Positions 17,418-27,660 of a stretch of 64,000 nt of DNA are shown in pieces. Below the pieces are notes generated by a model. It saw nothing but the letters and a program-made list of their open reading frames with translations. It was not told the origin of the DNA and did no database searches. The stretch is from the NCBI GenBank assembly GCA_016743945.1, contig JADGFI010000007.1:124001-188000 (forward strand). The letters are read 5' to 3'. This DNA comes from Desulfobacteraceae bacterium. GTDB lineage: Bacteria; Desulfobacterota; Desulfobacteria; Desulfobacterales; Desulfobacteraceae. The position numbers were made by a program, and so were the translations under genes. How positions within the stretch are numbered: the first letter of the stretch is position 1; every line of letters starts with the position of its first letter.

Positions 17418-19423
17418 CCTTTCCCATGGGCAGCCTTGACACCATAACACCTTCCAGGGGGAAACATATTTATTTTTATGTTCTTGTTTCCCTTTTGGCC
17501 GGGGCAGCAGGGCTTTGTTTGATTTCGTCAATCCGGGGCGTTTTCTTTTTTTTCCTCGTTCTTCTGCCCATTGGCTTTCTTTTTGTCAAGATTTCCTATC
17601 TCATTGCCGGTGCCACTGGTTTTGCTTTGATTCTCATGTACATGATCGGCCTTATTGTCCGGTCTTCCCCCTTGCCAGCATCTTTTTTATTCCAGAGCGG
17701 TACCCTCTTTTTCATGCTGGCAGCGATGGTCATTGCAGGGCACAAAATAGAATATACCTCACGGATGGCCTTTTTATACCAGTCTGCCCTCAAGAAATTG
17801 AACCGGGATATTAAAAAACGAGAGAAATTCCAGGGGACGGAACTGAGCCGGATGAACAAAAGTCTGGCCCTTGAAATCCGCGCCCATACAGAAGCTGAGG
17901 GCCAGCTTCGGGAAAGTGAGGAAAAATATAAAAATCTGGTTAATTCTTTGCCCGAGGGTATTTTTATTGTCCAGAATCAAAAAATCGTTTTGTTTAACCC
18001 GGGCCTTGAACAGCTGACGGGGTTGAACGGCAGCCAATTATTGGGTGTCTGTCCTGATCGGCTTTTTCCCAGCTCCGACCCTGGGAAAGAATCCCGAGGG
18101 GCAATTTCTGACTTTATTATTGGGCCGGATCAACGGATAATTTATATTGAAAAACAATCTGTTGAAATTGTTTATAATGGGTTGCCGGCCATTCTTTTTG
18201 CTGTCAGGGATACCACAGAACAGATAAAATCCAGGCAGGAGAGAAAACGTCTTCAAAAAGAACTGGAACAGGCAAAGAAAATGGAGGCCTTTGGCTTGCT
18301 CGCCGGAGGGGTGGCCCATGATTTAAACAATGTGTTGTCCGGGATTGTGTCAACCCCGGATCTATTGCTAATGGACCTGCCAAAGGACAGCCATTTAATC
18401 GAGCCCATATTAATTATGAAAGATTCCGGGAAACGGGCTGCCGTTATAGTGGATGAGCTGTTAACCCTTGCCAGGGGGGCGGCCAAGGTTCTGGAACCGG
18501 TTCGTTTAAATGATGTCATTGAAGAATATTTAGTGTCACCGGAATTTGTTCGGGTGGCCGGGTTTCATCCCGGGGTTACCTTGATCAAAAACCTGGATCC
18601 CTCCCTTCCCCTGCTCAATGCCTCCGGCCTTCACATGAGAAAGATCGTCATGAATCTTACATCCAATGCCATGGAAGCCATTCAAGACCAAGGTCAGGTG
18701 ACCCTGGAAACGTCCCTGGTTCAGTTTATCCAAAAATCTCTCAAAGGGTATGAACGAACAAAGGACGGACCCTATGTCAGATTTTGTATCCAGGATACGG
18801 GTCCGGGTATTTCAAGATTGGACCTGGATCGAATTTTTGAACCCTTTTATACAAAAAAAGTATTGGGTAGAAGCGGCACCGGGTTGGGCCTTAGTATCGT
18901 GTGGAATGCCGTCCATGACCACAACGGTTATATCCGGGTGACAAGTGAAAAGGGAAAAACCATTTTTCAGGTCTTCTTTCCGGTGACAGATGTCTTGTCC
19001 GAGGCTGCGAAACCTGATAGGATTTATACCCTAAGCGATTATTCAGGGCATAATGAAACTGTTCTTGTGGTGGATGATGTGGCAAGCCAGCGAAAGATTA
19101 CCTCAAATATGCTCAAACGGTTGGGATATCGGGTCAAAATTGTCAGCAGCGGGGAGGAAGCCATTGCCTTTGTCCGAGAGAACAAGGTTGATCTGGCGGT
19201 CCTGGATATGATAATGGATCCCGGTATCAGCGGTCTTGCGACCTTCCAGGAGTTGAAGGCCATTGATCCTGACATTGGGGCCGTCATTACCAGCGGATAT
19301 TCAAAAACCAATGATGTGGAAAAAGCCCAGAAATTGGGCGCAGGCCCGTTTATTAAAAAACCTTATTCACTCGAAGGGTTAGGTCTTGGCATCAAGGAAG
19401 AATTGGACAAAAGGAAATTTTAA
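17414..19423 (+). CDS. Membrane hybrid histidine kinase with PAS and receiver
   Basis: A 669-residue protein with about four or five hydrophobic segments in the first 115 residues, a short coiled region and a PAS domain (about 170-275; EEKYKNLVNSLPEGIFIVQN). HisKA follows with GGVAHDLNNVLSG (His about 304), then HATPase with DTGPGIS and GTGLGLSIVW, and a C-terminal receiver (about 545-665; VVDDVASQRK, LDMIMDPG, IKKPYS). The earliest start is TTG 17414, overlapping the previous stop with AAGGA three bases away. ATG 17426 is an alternative, four codons later. No separate response regulator is adjacent. The signal is unknown. Confidence 0.88.
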   Translation: MTFPMGSLDTITPSRGKHIYFYVLVSLLAGAAGLCLISSIRGVFFFFLVLLPIGFLFVKISYLIAGATGFALILMYMIGLIVRSSPLPASFLFQSGTLFFMLAAMVIAGHKIEYTSRMAFLYQSALKKLNRDIKKREKFQGTELSRMNKSLALEIRAHTEAEGQLRESEEKYKNLVNSLPEGIFIVQNQKIVLFNPGLEQLTGLNGSQLLGVCPDRLFPSSDPGKESRGAISDFIIGPDQRIIYIEKQSVEIVYNGLPAILFAVRDTTEQIKSRQERKRLQKELEQAKKMEAFGLLAGGVAHDLNNVLSGIVSTPDLLLMDLPKDSHLIEPILIMKDSGKRAAVIVDELLTLARGAAKVLEPVRLNDVIEEYLVSPEFVRVAGFHPGVTLIKNLDPSLPLLNASGLHMRKIVMNLTSNAMEAIQDQGQVTLETSLVQFIQKSLKGYERTKDGPYVRFCIQDTGPGISRLDLDRIFEPFYTKKVLGRSGTGLGLSIVWNAVHDHNGYIRVTSEKGKTIFQVFFPVTDVLSEAAKPDRIYTLSDYSGHNETVLVVDDVASQRKITSNMLKRLGYRVKIVSSGEEAIAFVRENKVDLAVLDMIMDPGISGLATFQELKAIDPDIGAVITSGYSKTNDVEKAQKLGAGPFIKKPYSLEGLGLGIKEELDKRKF

Positions 19424-19426
19424 AAA

Positions 19427-20818
19427 ATGAACAACACTAAAAGAAACAATTTTGGTAAAAACCTGCCCCCGGGTATTAAAGATACAGAGCCAAAACATGT
19501 TTCCCGAAGGGATTTCTTAAAATATGGGGCCATGACCTATGGCATCTTTGTGGGCCTTCCTTTGTGTGCCGGGTGTTCCGTGGACCCTGTGACAGGAAGA
19601 AGTCAACTCATGATGATGTCCCGGGAGCAGGAAATCGGTATTGATAAACGTCAATCTCCCTTTCAGTTCTCATCGGATTATGGAGTAACCCGGGATGGGG
19701 CGCTGAATCAGTACATCGGTGAGGTGGGCAAAGGATTGCTGCCCAGTGTGCACCGTTCGGATATGCCCTATAATTTTAATTGTGTCAACGCCGTTTATAT
19801 CAATGCCTATGCCTTTCCCGGCGGCTCCATTGCCGTGACCCGGGGGATTTTACTGGACCTTGACAATGAGGCACAACTTGCGGCCCTTCTGGGCCATGAA
19901 TTGGGTCATGTCAATGCCCGGCATTCCGCAGAACAGGCCGCCAAGGGGCAACTCTCTTCTTTATTGGTTGGCGGACTATCCGTATTGGCCGGCACCCAGG
20001 GTGCGGGCCTGGGGCAACTAACCCAGCAATTGGGAGCCCTGAGCCAGGGCGTGTTTCTCTCCAGTTACAGCCGGGCCAATGAGCGGGAGGCCGATTCTCT
20101 AGGCCAGGAATATATGGTAAAAGCGGGGTATTCTTCCAAGGGGTTTGTGGGGCTTATGGAGATGCTCAATTCCTTGAACAAGGAAAAACCCGCTTCATCC
20201 CAGATGCTGTTTGCCACCCACCCCATGAGTTCAGAGCGTCTACAGACAGCGGTTCAAAGGGACAGCACCCTCTACGGTACCTCCCGGTCTTACCCCTTGA
20301 ATCGGGAGCGGTATATGGATAAAACCGCTGCCCTGCGCCAAAAGAAAGGGGCAATCCTGAAAATGCAGGAGGGGGAAAAATATTTGGCCAAGGAAGCCTA
20401 TGGTGATGCGCAAACTGCATTTAAATTGGCTATCCAAAAGGCAAAACAGGATTATACCGCCCATGTGCTCATGGCCAAATGCCTGCTGATCCAGGAAAAG
20501 TCATCCCAGGCCTTGTCCTATGCCAATGCTGCTAAAAATTTATACCCAGAAGAACCCCAGGGATATTATCTTGCCGGGTTATCCAATTCAGCCCAAAAAA
20601 AACACAGCCAGGCCTTTGAAGATTTTAAACGCTGTGATGAACTCTTGCCCGGCAATCCCCAACTGACATTTTACAAGGGGTATTCCCTGGATAACAGCGG
20701 CCAAAAAGAGGATGCGGCCAAAAACTATCTTGCTTTTTTAAAGCAGATTGATTACCAGTCCAACAAATATTCCCAACACGCCTACAAACGGCTTAAGGCC
20801 TGGGGCTATGCCAACTAA
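19427..20818 (+). CDS. M48 family metalloprotease, Tat-type lipoprotein, with TPRs
   Basis: A 463-residue zinc peptidase of the BepA/Oma1 (M48) kind, which degrades or helps to assemble envelope proteins. The N-terminus has a twin-arginine motif (SRRDFLK, about residues 27-33), a hydrophobic stretch and a lipobox (LCAGC, Cys about 49), so it appears to be a Tat-exported lipoprotein. The catalytic HELGHVNARHS lies near 160-170 and the third zinc ligand in NEREADSLG near 218-226. From about 305 onward the protein shows TPR-like helices (YLAKEAYGDAQTAFKLAI). It follows the hybrid kinase by three bases, and its 3' end overlaps the next gene. Confidence 0.92.
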   Translation: MNNTKRNNFGKNLPPGIKDTEPKHVSRRDFLKYGAMTYGIFVGLPLCAGCSVDPVTGRSQLMMMSREQEIGIDKRQSPFQFSSDYGVTRDGALNQYIGEVGKGLLPSVHRSDMPYNFNCVNAVYINAYAFPGGSIAVTRGILLDLDNEAQLAALLGHELGHVNARHSAEQAAKGQLSSLLVGGLSVLAGTQGAGLGQLTQQLGALSQGVFLSSYSRANEREADSLGQEYMVKAGYSSKGFVGLMEMLNSLNKEKPASSQMLFATHPMSSERLQTAVQRDSTLYGTSRSYPLNRERYMDKTAALRQKKGAILKMQEGEKYLAKEAYGDAQTAFKLAIQKAKQDYTAHVLMAKCLLIQEKSSQALSYANAAKNLYPEEPQGYYLAGLSNSAQKKHSQAFEDFKRCDELLPGNPQLTFYKGYSLDNSGQKEDAAKNYLAFLKQIDYQSNKYSQHAYKRLKAWGYAN

Positions 20819-21269
20819 AAAACCCGTCATCTCCCCCTGGCGCAGGCTCATTGACACCTCAAAGGTGATGAGTATTGCTGTGGGCAACAATGGGAAGGCT
20901 TGGTCGGCACCGGTGTATTATCTGTTTGATAACAAAGGGTTTTATTTTTTTTCAAATCCAAAATCCCGGCATATAAAATTGTCTGAAAATGGTCTGAGTG
21001 CCGCATCCATTTTTCAAGATGATGCGAATATAAAGAACCTTGCGGGAATTCAGATGTCGGGAGTTATTCTTAAATCCCCTTTGAATGTCAGATCCGTGTT
21101 GGTGGCAAAAAAATATTGTGCTCATTTTAAGATATCCGGAAATGACGTGGATATCCTTGGCTTTTTTGCATCAAAATTTCATGCAAGCCTGTATTGTTTT
21201 GAACCGCAAATTGTGTATTATATGGATAATTCAAAGGGGTTTGGTTCCAGGGAAGAGGTAGCGTTATGA
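20808..21269 (+). CDS. Pyridoxamine 5'-phosphate oxidase-related flavin-binding protein
   Basis: The sequence has the split-barrel fold signature of the PNPOx-like family, such as STPVY-like WSAPVYYLFDNKGFYFFSNPKSRH near residues 23-50 and a central ILKSPLNV strand. Such proteins bind FMN or related cofactors. The longest frame starts at 20748, but its first 20 residues are Pro/Asn-rich and lie inside the protease gene. ATG 20808 gives a normal 153-residue protein and an 11-base overlap. The stop overlaps the UbiD start in an ATGA. A flavin-binding protein coupled to a prenyl-FMN enzyme is suggestive but not proof of a shared reaction. Confidence 0.75.
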   Translation: MPTKKPVISPWRRLIDTSKVMSIAVGNNGKAWSAPVYYLFDNKGFYFFSNPKSRHIKLSENGLSAASIFQDDANIKNLAGIQMSGVILKSPLNVRSVLVAKKYCAHFKISGNDVDILGFFASKFHASLYCFEPQIVYYMDNSKGFGSREEVAL

Positions 21270-23098
21270 AAGTTAGAAGTTTACGGGAAACGGTTCGGTT
21301 TTTGGAAAAACAAAACGAATTGATCCACATAGACGAGGCGGTGGATCCCCATCTTGAAATGGCGGAAATCACCCGACAGGTGCACGATGCCAAGGGACCG
21401 GCCCTCTTGTTTACCAATGTTAAACATACCGGGTTTCCGGCCCTGTCCAATCTGTTCGGCACCTATGAAAGAACCCTGAAAATATTTGAACCTCAACTTG
21501 CACAGGTACGCTCCCTGGTGAATCTGCGGTCGGATCCCGGGGTGTTCCTGAGATCACCGGGGAAATCTATTGGGGCATTAAAGGCCCTGGTCCATGCCCT
21601 GCCGCTTTACGGTGCCAATGCAAAGGTGTTAACCCACCAGACGAGAATCGATCAATTGCCCATGATAAAATGCTGGCCCGGAGACGGGGGGGCATTTGTC
21701 CTTTTACCCCAGGTATTTTCTAAGGATCCGGACAATGAGTCTATTTTTAAATCAAACCTGGGTATGTACCGGATCCAGATGTCTGGAAATGAGTATAAAC
21801 CAAATCAAGAAATCGGGCTCCATTACCAACTTCACCGGGGAATTGGAAACCATCATAAAAAAGCGTTGGAGCGCAAACGCCCGTTAAAGGTCTCCATTTT
21901 TATCGGTGGCCCCCCTGCCCATACCCTGGCGGCTGTCATGCCATTGCCCGAAGGGGTTCCAGAAATTGCCTTTGCCGGGGCCCTGGCCGGACGAAATTTT
22001 AGGTATACTTCAAAGAACGGGTTTTTCATCTCCAATGATGCGGATTTTTGTATCACCGGGTTTCTTGTGCCCAACCGGACCAAGCCCGAAGGTCCCTTTG
22101 GGGACCACCTGGGGTATTACTCCAATGAACATGAGTATCCCTACCTGAAAGTGGTATCGGTGTGGCACAGACCCGGGGCCATATTTCCCTTTACCGTGGT
22201 CGGTCGCCCCCCCCAGGAAGATTCAAATTTTGGCAGACTCATCCACGAAATTACCCGGACTGCCATCACAGACACCCTGCCAGGGGTGACGGCCGTCAAT
22301 GCCGTGGATGATGCCGGGGTCCATCCCCTGTTGCTGGCCAAGGCCCATGAACGGTATCTGCCCTATGAACAAAGAGCGCCCAGGGAATTGTTAACCCATG
22401 CAAATGCCATCCTTGGAACCGGACAGCTCTCCCTTGCAAAATATCTGTTCATCTGTGCCCATGAAGACAACCCAGGGCTGGATGTAAACGATGAACAATC
22501 CTTTTTTATCCACCTGCTTGAACGGGTGGATCTTTTATCGGACCTTCATTTTTATACCCGGACCACCATGGACACCCTGGATTATTCCACTTCTGAAATC
22601 AATACGGGATCCAAGCTTGTTGTGGCGGCGGCCGGCCCGAAAAAAAGAAAATTGGCCACAATTTTTCCCCAGGGATTTTGTCTTCCAGACGGGTTCTTTG
22701 ATCCAGGGTTTGCAGCCCCGGGCATGGTGGTGGTGCAAGGACCCCAATTTAGCGCCTATCCTTTGGCAAAAAAACAGATCAATGAATTGAAAAATCATCT
22801 TAAAAATCTGTCCGGCCTTGAATCGGTTCCCCTTTTTGTAGTGGTGGATGATCCAGGGTTTGCCAGCGAGACCTTTTCTAATTTTTTATGGGTCACCTTT
22901 TTACGGTCCAACCCTTCCCATGATATCTACGGGGTGCAGGAAAACGTGAAATTTAAACATTGGGGGTGTGTGGAGCCTCTGATCATCGATGCCCGGATAA
23001 AACCTTTTCATTCAGCTCCCCTGGTATCGGACCCCGTCGCCATTGAACAGGTGAAACGCCTGGCCCAAAGGGGCGGCCCGTTATTTGGAATTATTTAA
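21266..23098 (+). CDS. UbiD family prenyl-FMN-dependent decarboxylase
   Basis: A 610-residue protein of the UbiD family, whose members decarboxylate (or carboxylate) aromatic and unsaturated acids with prenylated FMN. The conserved EGPFGDHLGYYS segment (about 274-285) carries the first catalytic Glu of the R-E-E set. HRPGAIFPFTVVGRPPQED and AVDDAGVHPLLL are also typical. Its length exceeds that of E. coli UbiD (about 497) and is closer to the larger members of the family. No prenyltransferase (UbiX) gene is adjacent. The substrate could be the ubiquinone/menaquinone precursor or another aromatic acid, and the sequence alone does not decide. It is translationally coupled to the upstream flavin-binding gene. 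Confidence 0.88.
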   Translation: MKVRSLRETVRFLEKQNELIHIDEAVDPHLEMAEITRQVHDAKGPALLFTNVKHTGFPALSNLFGTYERTLKIFEPQLAQVRSLVNLRSDPGVFLRSPGKSIGALKALVHALPLYGANAKVLTHQTRIDQLPMIKCWPGDGGAFVLLPQVFSKDPDNESIFKSNLGMYRIQMSGNEYKPNQEIGLHYQLHRGIGNHHKKALERKRPLKVSIFIGGPPAHTLAAVMPLPEGVPEIAFAGALAGRNFRYTSKNGFFISNDADFCITGFLVPNRTKPEGPFGDHLGYYSNEHEYPYLKVVSVWHRPGAIFPFTVVGRPPQEDSNFGRLIHEITRTAITDTLPGVTAVNAVDDAGVHPLLLAKAHERYLPYEQRAPRELLTHANAILGTGQLSLAKYLFICAHEDNPGLDVNDEQSFFIHLLERVDLLSDLHFYTRTTMDTLDYSTSEINTGSKLVVAAAGPKKRKLATIFPQGFCLPDGFFDPGFAAPGMVVVQGPQFSAYPLAKKQINELKNHLKNLSGLESVPLFVVVDDPGFASETFSNFLWVTFLRSNPSHDIYGVQENVKFKHWGCVEPLIIDARIKPFHSAPLVSDPVAIEQVKRLAQRGGPLFGII

Positions 23099-23120
23099 TT
23101 GAATTTTTAAAGGAAACACC

Positions 23121-26100
23121 ATGAAAGGACAACTTCAATTCAAGCGTATCCTGATTGTTTTAGCTGCCATCCTTGCCGTGTATACCATTGCAGGCTTTTT
23201 CCTGGCCCCCTGGGCAGTGAAAAAATTAGCCCTGAAACAAATGGGAATAGGCCTGGGCCGACCGGTTTCCATTGGGGCTGTTTTTGTAAATCCCTATAGT
23301 CTGGTCCTTGGCATCAAAGAGATTTCCATAAAAGAAAAAGAGGGGGGGAATTTTATATCGGTCTCCTCTTTGTCGGTTGATTTGTCCATGGCGTCCCTGT
23401 TTAGACTAGCTCCTGTGATTTCCGGAGTTGAGCTTGACTCCCCGAGGGTTAATTTAATATTGAAAAAAAACGGGACCTTTAATTTTTCAGACCTCATTGA
23501 GAATTTTGAAAAAAAATCCAGCGATCTTCCCCTGGTAAATAAGGTTCAGACCGATCCAGAAATTTTTGGATTTCAACTATCCAATACAAAAATTTTCAAT
23601 GCAAAAATCAGTTTTTCAGATCAGATCAGGGAAAAGGATCATCTGATTGAAAAATTTAATTTTGACCTGTCCTTTCTAAGCAGTCTTAAACGAGACAGGC
23701 AGACCAAAGCCATCGCAAAGATGGATTTTTTGCTGAACCAGGCGCAAATGAAGATTCAACTTGAGAGCCTGCCCTTTGCGCCCGGGCGTAGTTCTGTTGT
23801 GACCCTTAAGACCGGTAGCATTGATCTTTTAACCTATTTGAAATATCTGCCCCTGCCCGAGACGCTTCTGGTCAACCAGGTGGAAACAGTTCTTGACCTT
23901 GCCATGACCTATTCCCAGGCCAATGATTCCCAGTCAAATAAGAATGATACGCCGTCTTTGATTTTAGAAGGGGCTGTGGGAATTGCCAACATTGATATCC
24001 AGGAGGCTGATCACACCCCGATTTTCACCGTACCCCAAATTGATCTTACCCTTGCGCCTTCGGATCTTTTCGACAAAAAATTAGGGCTTGCCAATCTGAA
24101 GATTTTATCCCCAAAGGTTCACCTGACCCGGGATACCAAAGGCAACCTGAATCTTTTGAAGTTACTGCCAGAGGAGCAAATGCCTGACAAGATGGCGGCA
24201 TCCAAACAAGAAAAACCAGTGGCAATGGTTTCAGGGGATGACAAAGAAGCCCCTGGGTTTGAATTTTTTATGGGGACAGCAGACATCGTGGATGCCAATC
24301 TGTTTTTCACAGATGAATCCAATAAAACATCCTTTAAAACCGTCCTGGCCCCTGTTTCCATCCAGCTAAGGGAGGTTGTGGCACAAAAGGGAATTTTGGG
24401 TAAATATAGTATCTCCTTAAAAACAGAGGCCGATGAAAGTTTCGTATCAGCAGGGCAGTTTTCAACTACTCCCCTGGTGTTTGAGGGGACTGTGACCCTT
24501 GAAAAACTGGCCCTTAAAAAATATTTACCCTATGTTGAAAATCTTATCAATTTTAATATCCAGGAGGGGTTGCTTGACTTGGATGCCGGGTTTACCCTGT
24601 CGGAGAATGAAGCCAAATTAGCGGCATTGATCCATAACAAGGAGCTGCGCCTTACCAATCTTAAGGTGTGGGACCGGATTAACGAGGAAATTTTTGTTTC
24701 GATCCCGGAAATTACCGTCACAGGTTCTGTTATGGATACGGGAAAACAGCGTCTTGATATGGGGAAAATTAAAACCGCCAAAGGGAAAATTATTCTAAAA
24801 CGCCAGGCAGATGGTTCCATCAATCTTGTGAAAAATTTATTACCCGGTCCCCATATTACCCGGGTAACTCAAAAAGATACGGACAAGGTTGCCCCGGCAA
24901 TCCCTGCAGAAAAAGAGAAGGGGCCTTCATGGAAGGCCAACCTTAGTGATTTTTCCCTGGAAAAATTCGGGATAGATATTTTTGATGCAACCACAAAAGA
25001 AGTCGTTGAAATTAAGTTGTCGGACATCAGCCTCCAGGCCGGTAATTTAAAAACCTGGGGCAGAGAAAAAGCTGAGATTTCACTTGGAATGGCATGGAAT
25101 AAAACAGGTAAAATAAAAGTAAAAGGAGATCTGGTTCCATCTGAACTTTCAGCAGACCTGGAAATTTTTTTGGATAAGATAGATATACAATCCCTCCAGC
25201 CCTATTTTAGCGAACAGGTGAATATTCTAGTTCAAAATGGTTTTTTTCAGACCCAGGGACGACTTGCACTTTCCATGGAAGAAAAAACAAAACCAAGCAT
25301 TTCTTTTATGGGGAAAACATCGGTCACAGATTTTATATCATTGGGGAAATTTTCCGGCGAAGAATTTTTTAAATGCAATTCCCTTTATCTTTCCGGCATG
25401 GACATCTCTCTATTGCCGGTGAAGGTGGTTGTCAAGGATATTTCCCTTACTGATTTTTATTCCCGGGTGATCATCTCCGAGAAGGGGAATATCAACCTTA
25501 AACAAATTTTAGCGGTCGAGGAAAAAGGCAAAACCAAACCCCAGGCAGAACCAGCTTCTCAAGCAGCAAAGGAGAATACCACCCCTCGCCCTGAGATCAC
25601 CATTTCCAATGTAACCCTTCAGGGCGGGCAGATTTATTATGAAGATAATTTTACCCAGCCCAATGTCTCCGCCGATATGAAAAAAATTGCAGGCCAAGTC
25701 AAGGGACTGTCCTCCATGGAGGGGGGTGAACCCGCTGAACTACAGCTTCAGGGAATCCACGGGCAGTCCTCTCCCCTGGATATTTCCGGGCGCATCAGTC
25801 CTTTGACCCAAAAACAATTTTTGGATTTAAAGATCACTTTTAAAGACATTGAGCTGACCCCGTTTTCTCCCTATGCTGCCAAATATATCGGGTATGAGAT
25901 TGAAAAAGGAAAACTGGTTCTGGATTTGAATTATCAGGTAGACGGAAATATTCTGGAAGCCCAGAATCGGTTGTTTTTCGATCAGTTTACCCTTGGAAAA
26001 AAGGTAGATAGTGAGGATGCCACCTCCCTGCCGGTGCCGCTTGCCATATCCCTTTTAAAAAATCCTGAGGGGCAGATTGATCTTAATGTGCCCCTGAACG

Positions 26101-26783
26101 GCGATATGGATGATCCTGCCTTTAGTTTCTCCGGCGCCGTTCTTGAGGTCTTTGGAAACCTGATCATGAAAGTTGTCACAGCTCCCTTTAAATTTTTGGG
26201 AGCAATGTTTGGGGGAGGCGAGGAACTTGGATTTGTGAATTTTGAGTATGGGAGTGATGCCCTAGATGATACAGGAATTGTAAAGCTGGATACGCTTATT
26301 GAAATATTGGAAAAGAAAAAAGAGCTTAATTTGGAGATTGAAGGAACCTATGACAGGAACGCGGATGGAGAAGCCCTTCGGAAAAAAGGATATGAAGCCC
26401 TTATAAAATCGGAAAAAATAAAAACCCTGGCAGCAAAAGGGGAACCCATATCCTCACCTGAAGAGGTAACGCTTCTCCCCGAAGAAAGAGATGCCGCTAT
26501 TCTGGCAGCCTATGGGCTGGCAACCTTTCCCAAACCCAGGGAAGAGGATGGTAAAGAAAAAGAGATCAGTGTGGAGGAAAAGGAAAAACTGCTGCTCACC
26601 CATGTGGATATCAATGAGCATCATTTAAAGGCATTGGCCATGACCCGATCTAAAAATATAAAAAATTATATCCTGTCCACTGCCAAGGTGGCATCCACAA
26701 GAATCTTTCTCCATGATCCCGATGAGGCTGAAGCCGATCCGGACCAGGGACGGTTTGGCCGGGTAATTTTTTTGATCAAATAA
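23121..26783 (+). CDS. Very large DUF748/AsmA-like envelope protein
   Basis: A 1220-residue protein with one N-terminal membrane segment (about 10-32; ILIVLAAILAVYTIAGFF) and a long, mostly beta repeat-like body typical of DUF748 proteins in the AsmA-like superfamily. Repeated short blocks occur (for example HLTRDTKGNLNLLKLL, ILKRQADGSINLVKNLL, VIISEKGNINLKQIL). AsmA-like proteins are thought to bridge inner and outer membranes and carry phospholipids. The C-terminal 200 residues (VKLDTLIEILEKKKELNLEIEGTYD) resemble the end of other DUF748 proteins. AAAGGA precedes the ATG. An acyltransferase gene follows, so an envelope-lipid role is plausible. Confidence 0.85.
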   Translation: MKGQLQFKRILIVLAAILAVYTIAGFFLAPWAVKKLALKQMGIGLGRPVSIGAVFVNPYSLVLGIKEISIKEKEGGNFISVSSLSVDLSMASLFRLAPVISGVELDSPRVNLILKKNGTFNFSDLIENFEKKSSDLPLVNKVQTDPEIFGFQLSNTKIFNAKISFSDQIREKDHLIEKFNFDLSFLSSLKRDRQTKAIAKMDFLLNQAQMKIQLESLPFAPGRSSVVTLKTGSIDLLTYLKYLPLPETLLVNQVETVLDLAMTYSQANDSQSNKNDTPSLILEGAVGIANIDIQEADHTPIFTVPQIDLTLAPSDLFDKKLGLANLKILSPKVHLTRDTKGNLNLLKLLPEEQMPDKMAASKQEKPVAMVSGDDKEAPGFEFFMGTADIVDANLFFTDESNKTSFKTVLAPVSIQLREVVAQKGILGKYSISLKTEADESFVSAGQFSTTPLVFEGTVTLEKLALKKYLPYVENLINFNIQEGLLDLDAGFTLSENEAKLAALIHNKELRLTNLKVWDRINEEIFVSIPEITVTGSVMDTGKQRLDMGKIKTAKGKIILKRQADGSINLVKNLLPGPHITRVTQKDTDKVAPAIPAEKEKGPSWKANLSDFSLEKFGIDIFDATTKEVVEIKLSDISLQAGNLKTWGREKAEISLGMAWNKTGKIKVKGDLVPSELSADLEIFLDKIDIQSLQPYFSEQVNILVQNGFFQTQGRLALSMEEKTKPSISFMGKTSVTDFISLGKFSGEEFFKCNSLYLSGMDISLLPVKVVVKDISLTDFYSRVIISEKGNINLKQILAVEEKGKTKPQAEPASQAAKENTTPRPEITISNVTLQGGQIYYEDNFTQPNVSADMKKIAGQVKGLSSMEGGEPAELQLQGIHGQSSPLDISGRISPLTQKQFLDLKITFKDIELTPFSPYAAKYIGYEIEKGKLVLDLNYQVDGNILEAQNRLFFDQFTLGKKVDSEDATSLPVPLAISLLKNPEGQIDLNVPLNGDMDDPAFSFSGAVLEVFGNLIMKVVTAPFKFLGAMFGGGEELGFVNFEYGSDALDDTGIVKLDTLIEILEKKKELNLEIEGTYDRNADGEALRKKGYEALIKSEKIKTLAAKGEPISSPEEVTLLPEERDAAILAAYGLATFPKPREEDGKEKEISVEEKEKLLLTHVDINEHHLKALAMTRSKNIKNYILSTAKVASTRIFLHDPDEAEADPDQGRFGRVIFLIK

Positions 26784-26847
26784 TTAAGGTTGCTTTACCG
26801 GGGATATCTGCTAAATTGCCATGATATTTTCATTGGGGGAATTATTC

Positions 26848-27498
26848 ATGTTTAAGCGATTAAAATTTATTATATACACCCGGCCTTTCATTGTATTTGT
26901 CTATTATTTTATTCGGGTTTACAGCATGACCCTCCGGATCAAAATTGAAAATGAGAATCAATGGCAGGAACTGAGGAAGCAGGGGACCACCGTTCTTTTA
27001 TGTGCATGGCACCAGCAGTTTTTTTCCGCTATTTCTCATTTTAAAACCTATTCTGACTTTAACCCCGGCCTGATGATAAGTCAGAGCAAGGACGGGGATC
27101 TTATTTCAGGGGTGGCCAACAGGAGCGGCTGGCATACCCCCCGGGGATCCTCTTCCCGGGGAGGGAGAAAAGCCATGGGTGCCATGATTGATCATCTAAA
27201 GACCCATGGATTTGGTGCCCACATTCTGGACGGCCCCACAGGTCCCATTGGCAGGGTCAAAGCCGGGGTTATTAAAATGGCGCTTGAAGCAGATGCGGTT
27301 GTGGTTCCCTTATATACCTCGGCTGAAAATGCCTGGTTTTTTAATTCATGGGACCGATTTATGCTGCCCAAACCCTTTTCACAGGTTTCTATCACCTTTG
27401 GTCAGGAGATTCGGCTTGAATCGGGTGACTCTAAAGATGATTTTGAAAATCAGCGTCTATTTCTTGAAAAAACCATGAGACCCGGCTTATTACCATAA
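26848..27498 (+). CDS. DUF374-type lysophospholipid acyltransferase family protein
   Basis: A protein of the LPLAT superfamily, DUF374 branch, with an N-terminal hydrophobic stretch (about residues 12-26). The HxxxxD-like region is seen as CAWHQQFFSA near 52-61, and the segments GRKAMGAMIDHLKTHG and LDGPTGPIG are typical of DUF374. Such proteins transfer acyl chains to lipid A precursors or phospholipids, and the exact substrate is not known. A frame from 26821 adds nine residues, but ATG 26848 has GGGGGA eight bases upstream and is preferred (216 residues). It follows the DUF748 gene by 64 bases and probably shares its transcript. Confidence 0.85.
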   Translation: MFKRLKFIIYTRPFIVFVYYFIRVYSMTLRIKIENENQWQELRKQGTTVLLCAWHQQFFSAISHFKTYSDFNPGLMISQSKDGDLISGVANRSGWHTPRGSSSRGGRKAMGAMIDHLKTHGFGAHILDGPTGPIGRVKAGVIKMALEADAVVVPLYTSAENAWFFNSWDRFMLPKPFSQVSITFGQEIRLESGDSKDDFENQRLFLEKTMRPGLLP

Positions 27499-27660
27499 AC
27501 AAAGGATCAACCAATCCTCTTGTTTGCCGGAAAAAAGCCGGAAGCCAGATAATGGCAAGAAAAAAATAAAAGATAATTGACATTGGATTAAAATTTCGGG
27601 AAAAGATATAAAGAGAAGGAACGCGCGTATGAATTAACTTTTTTTAATGGAGCCTGCCCC

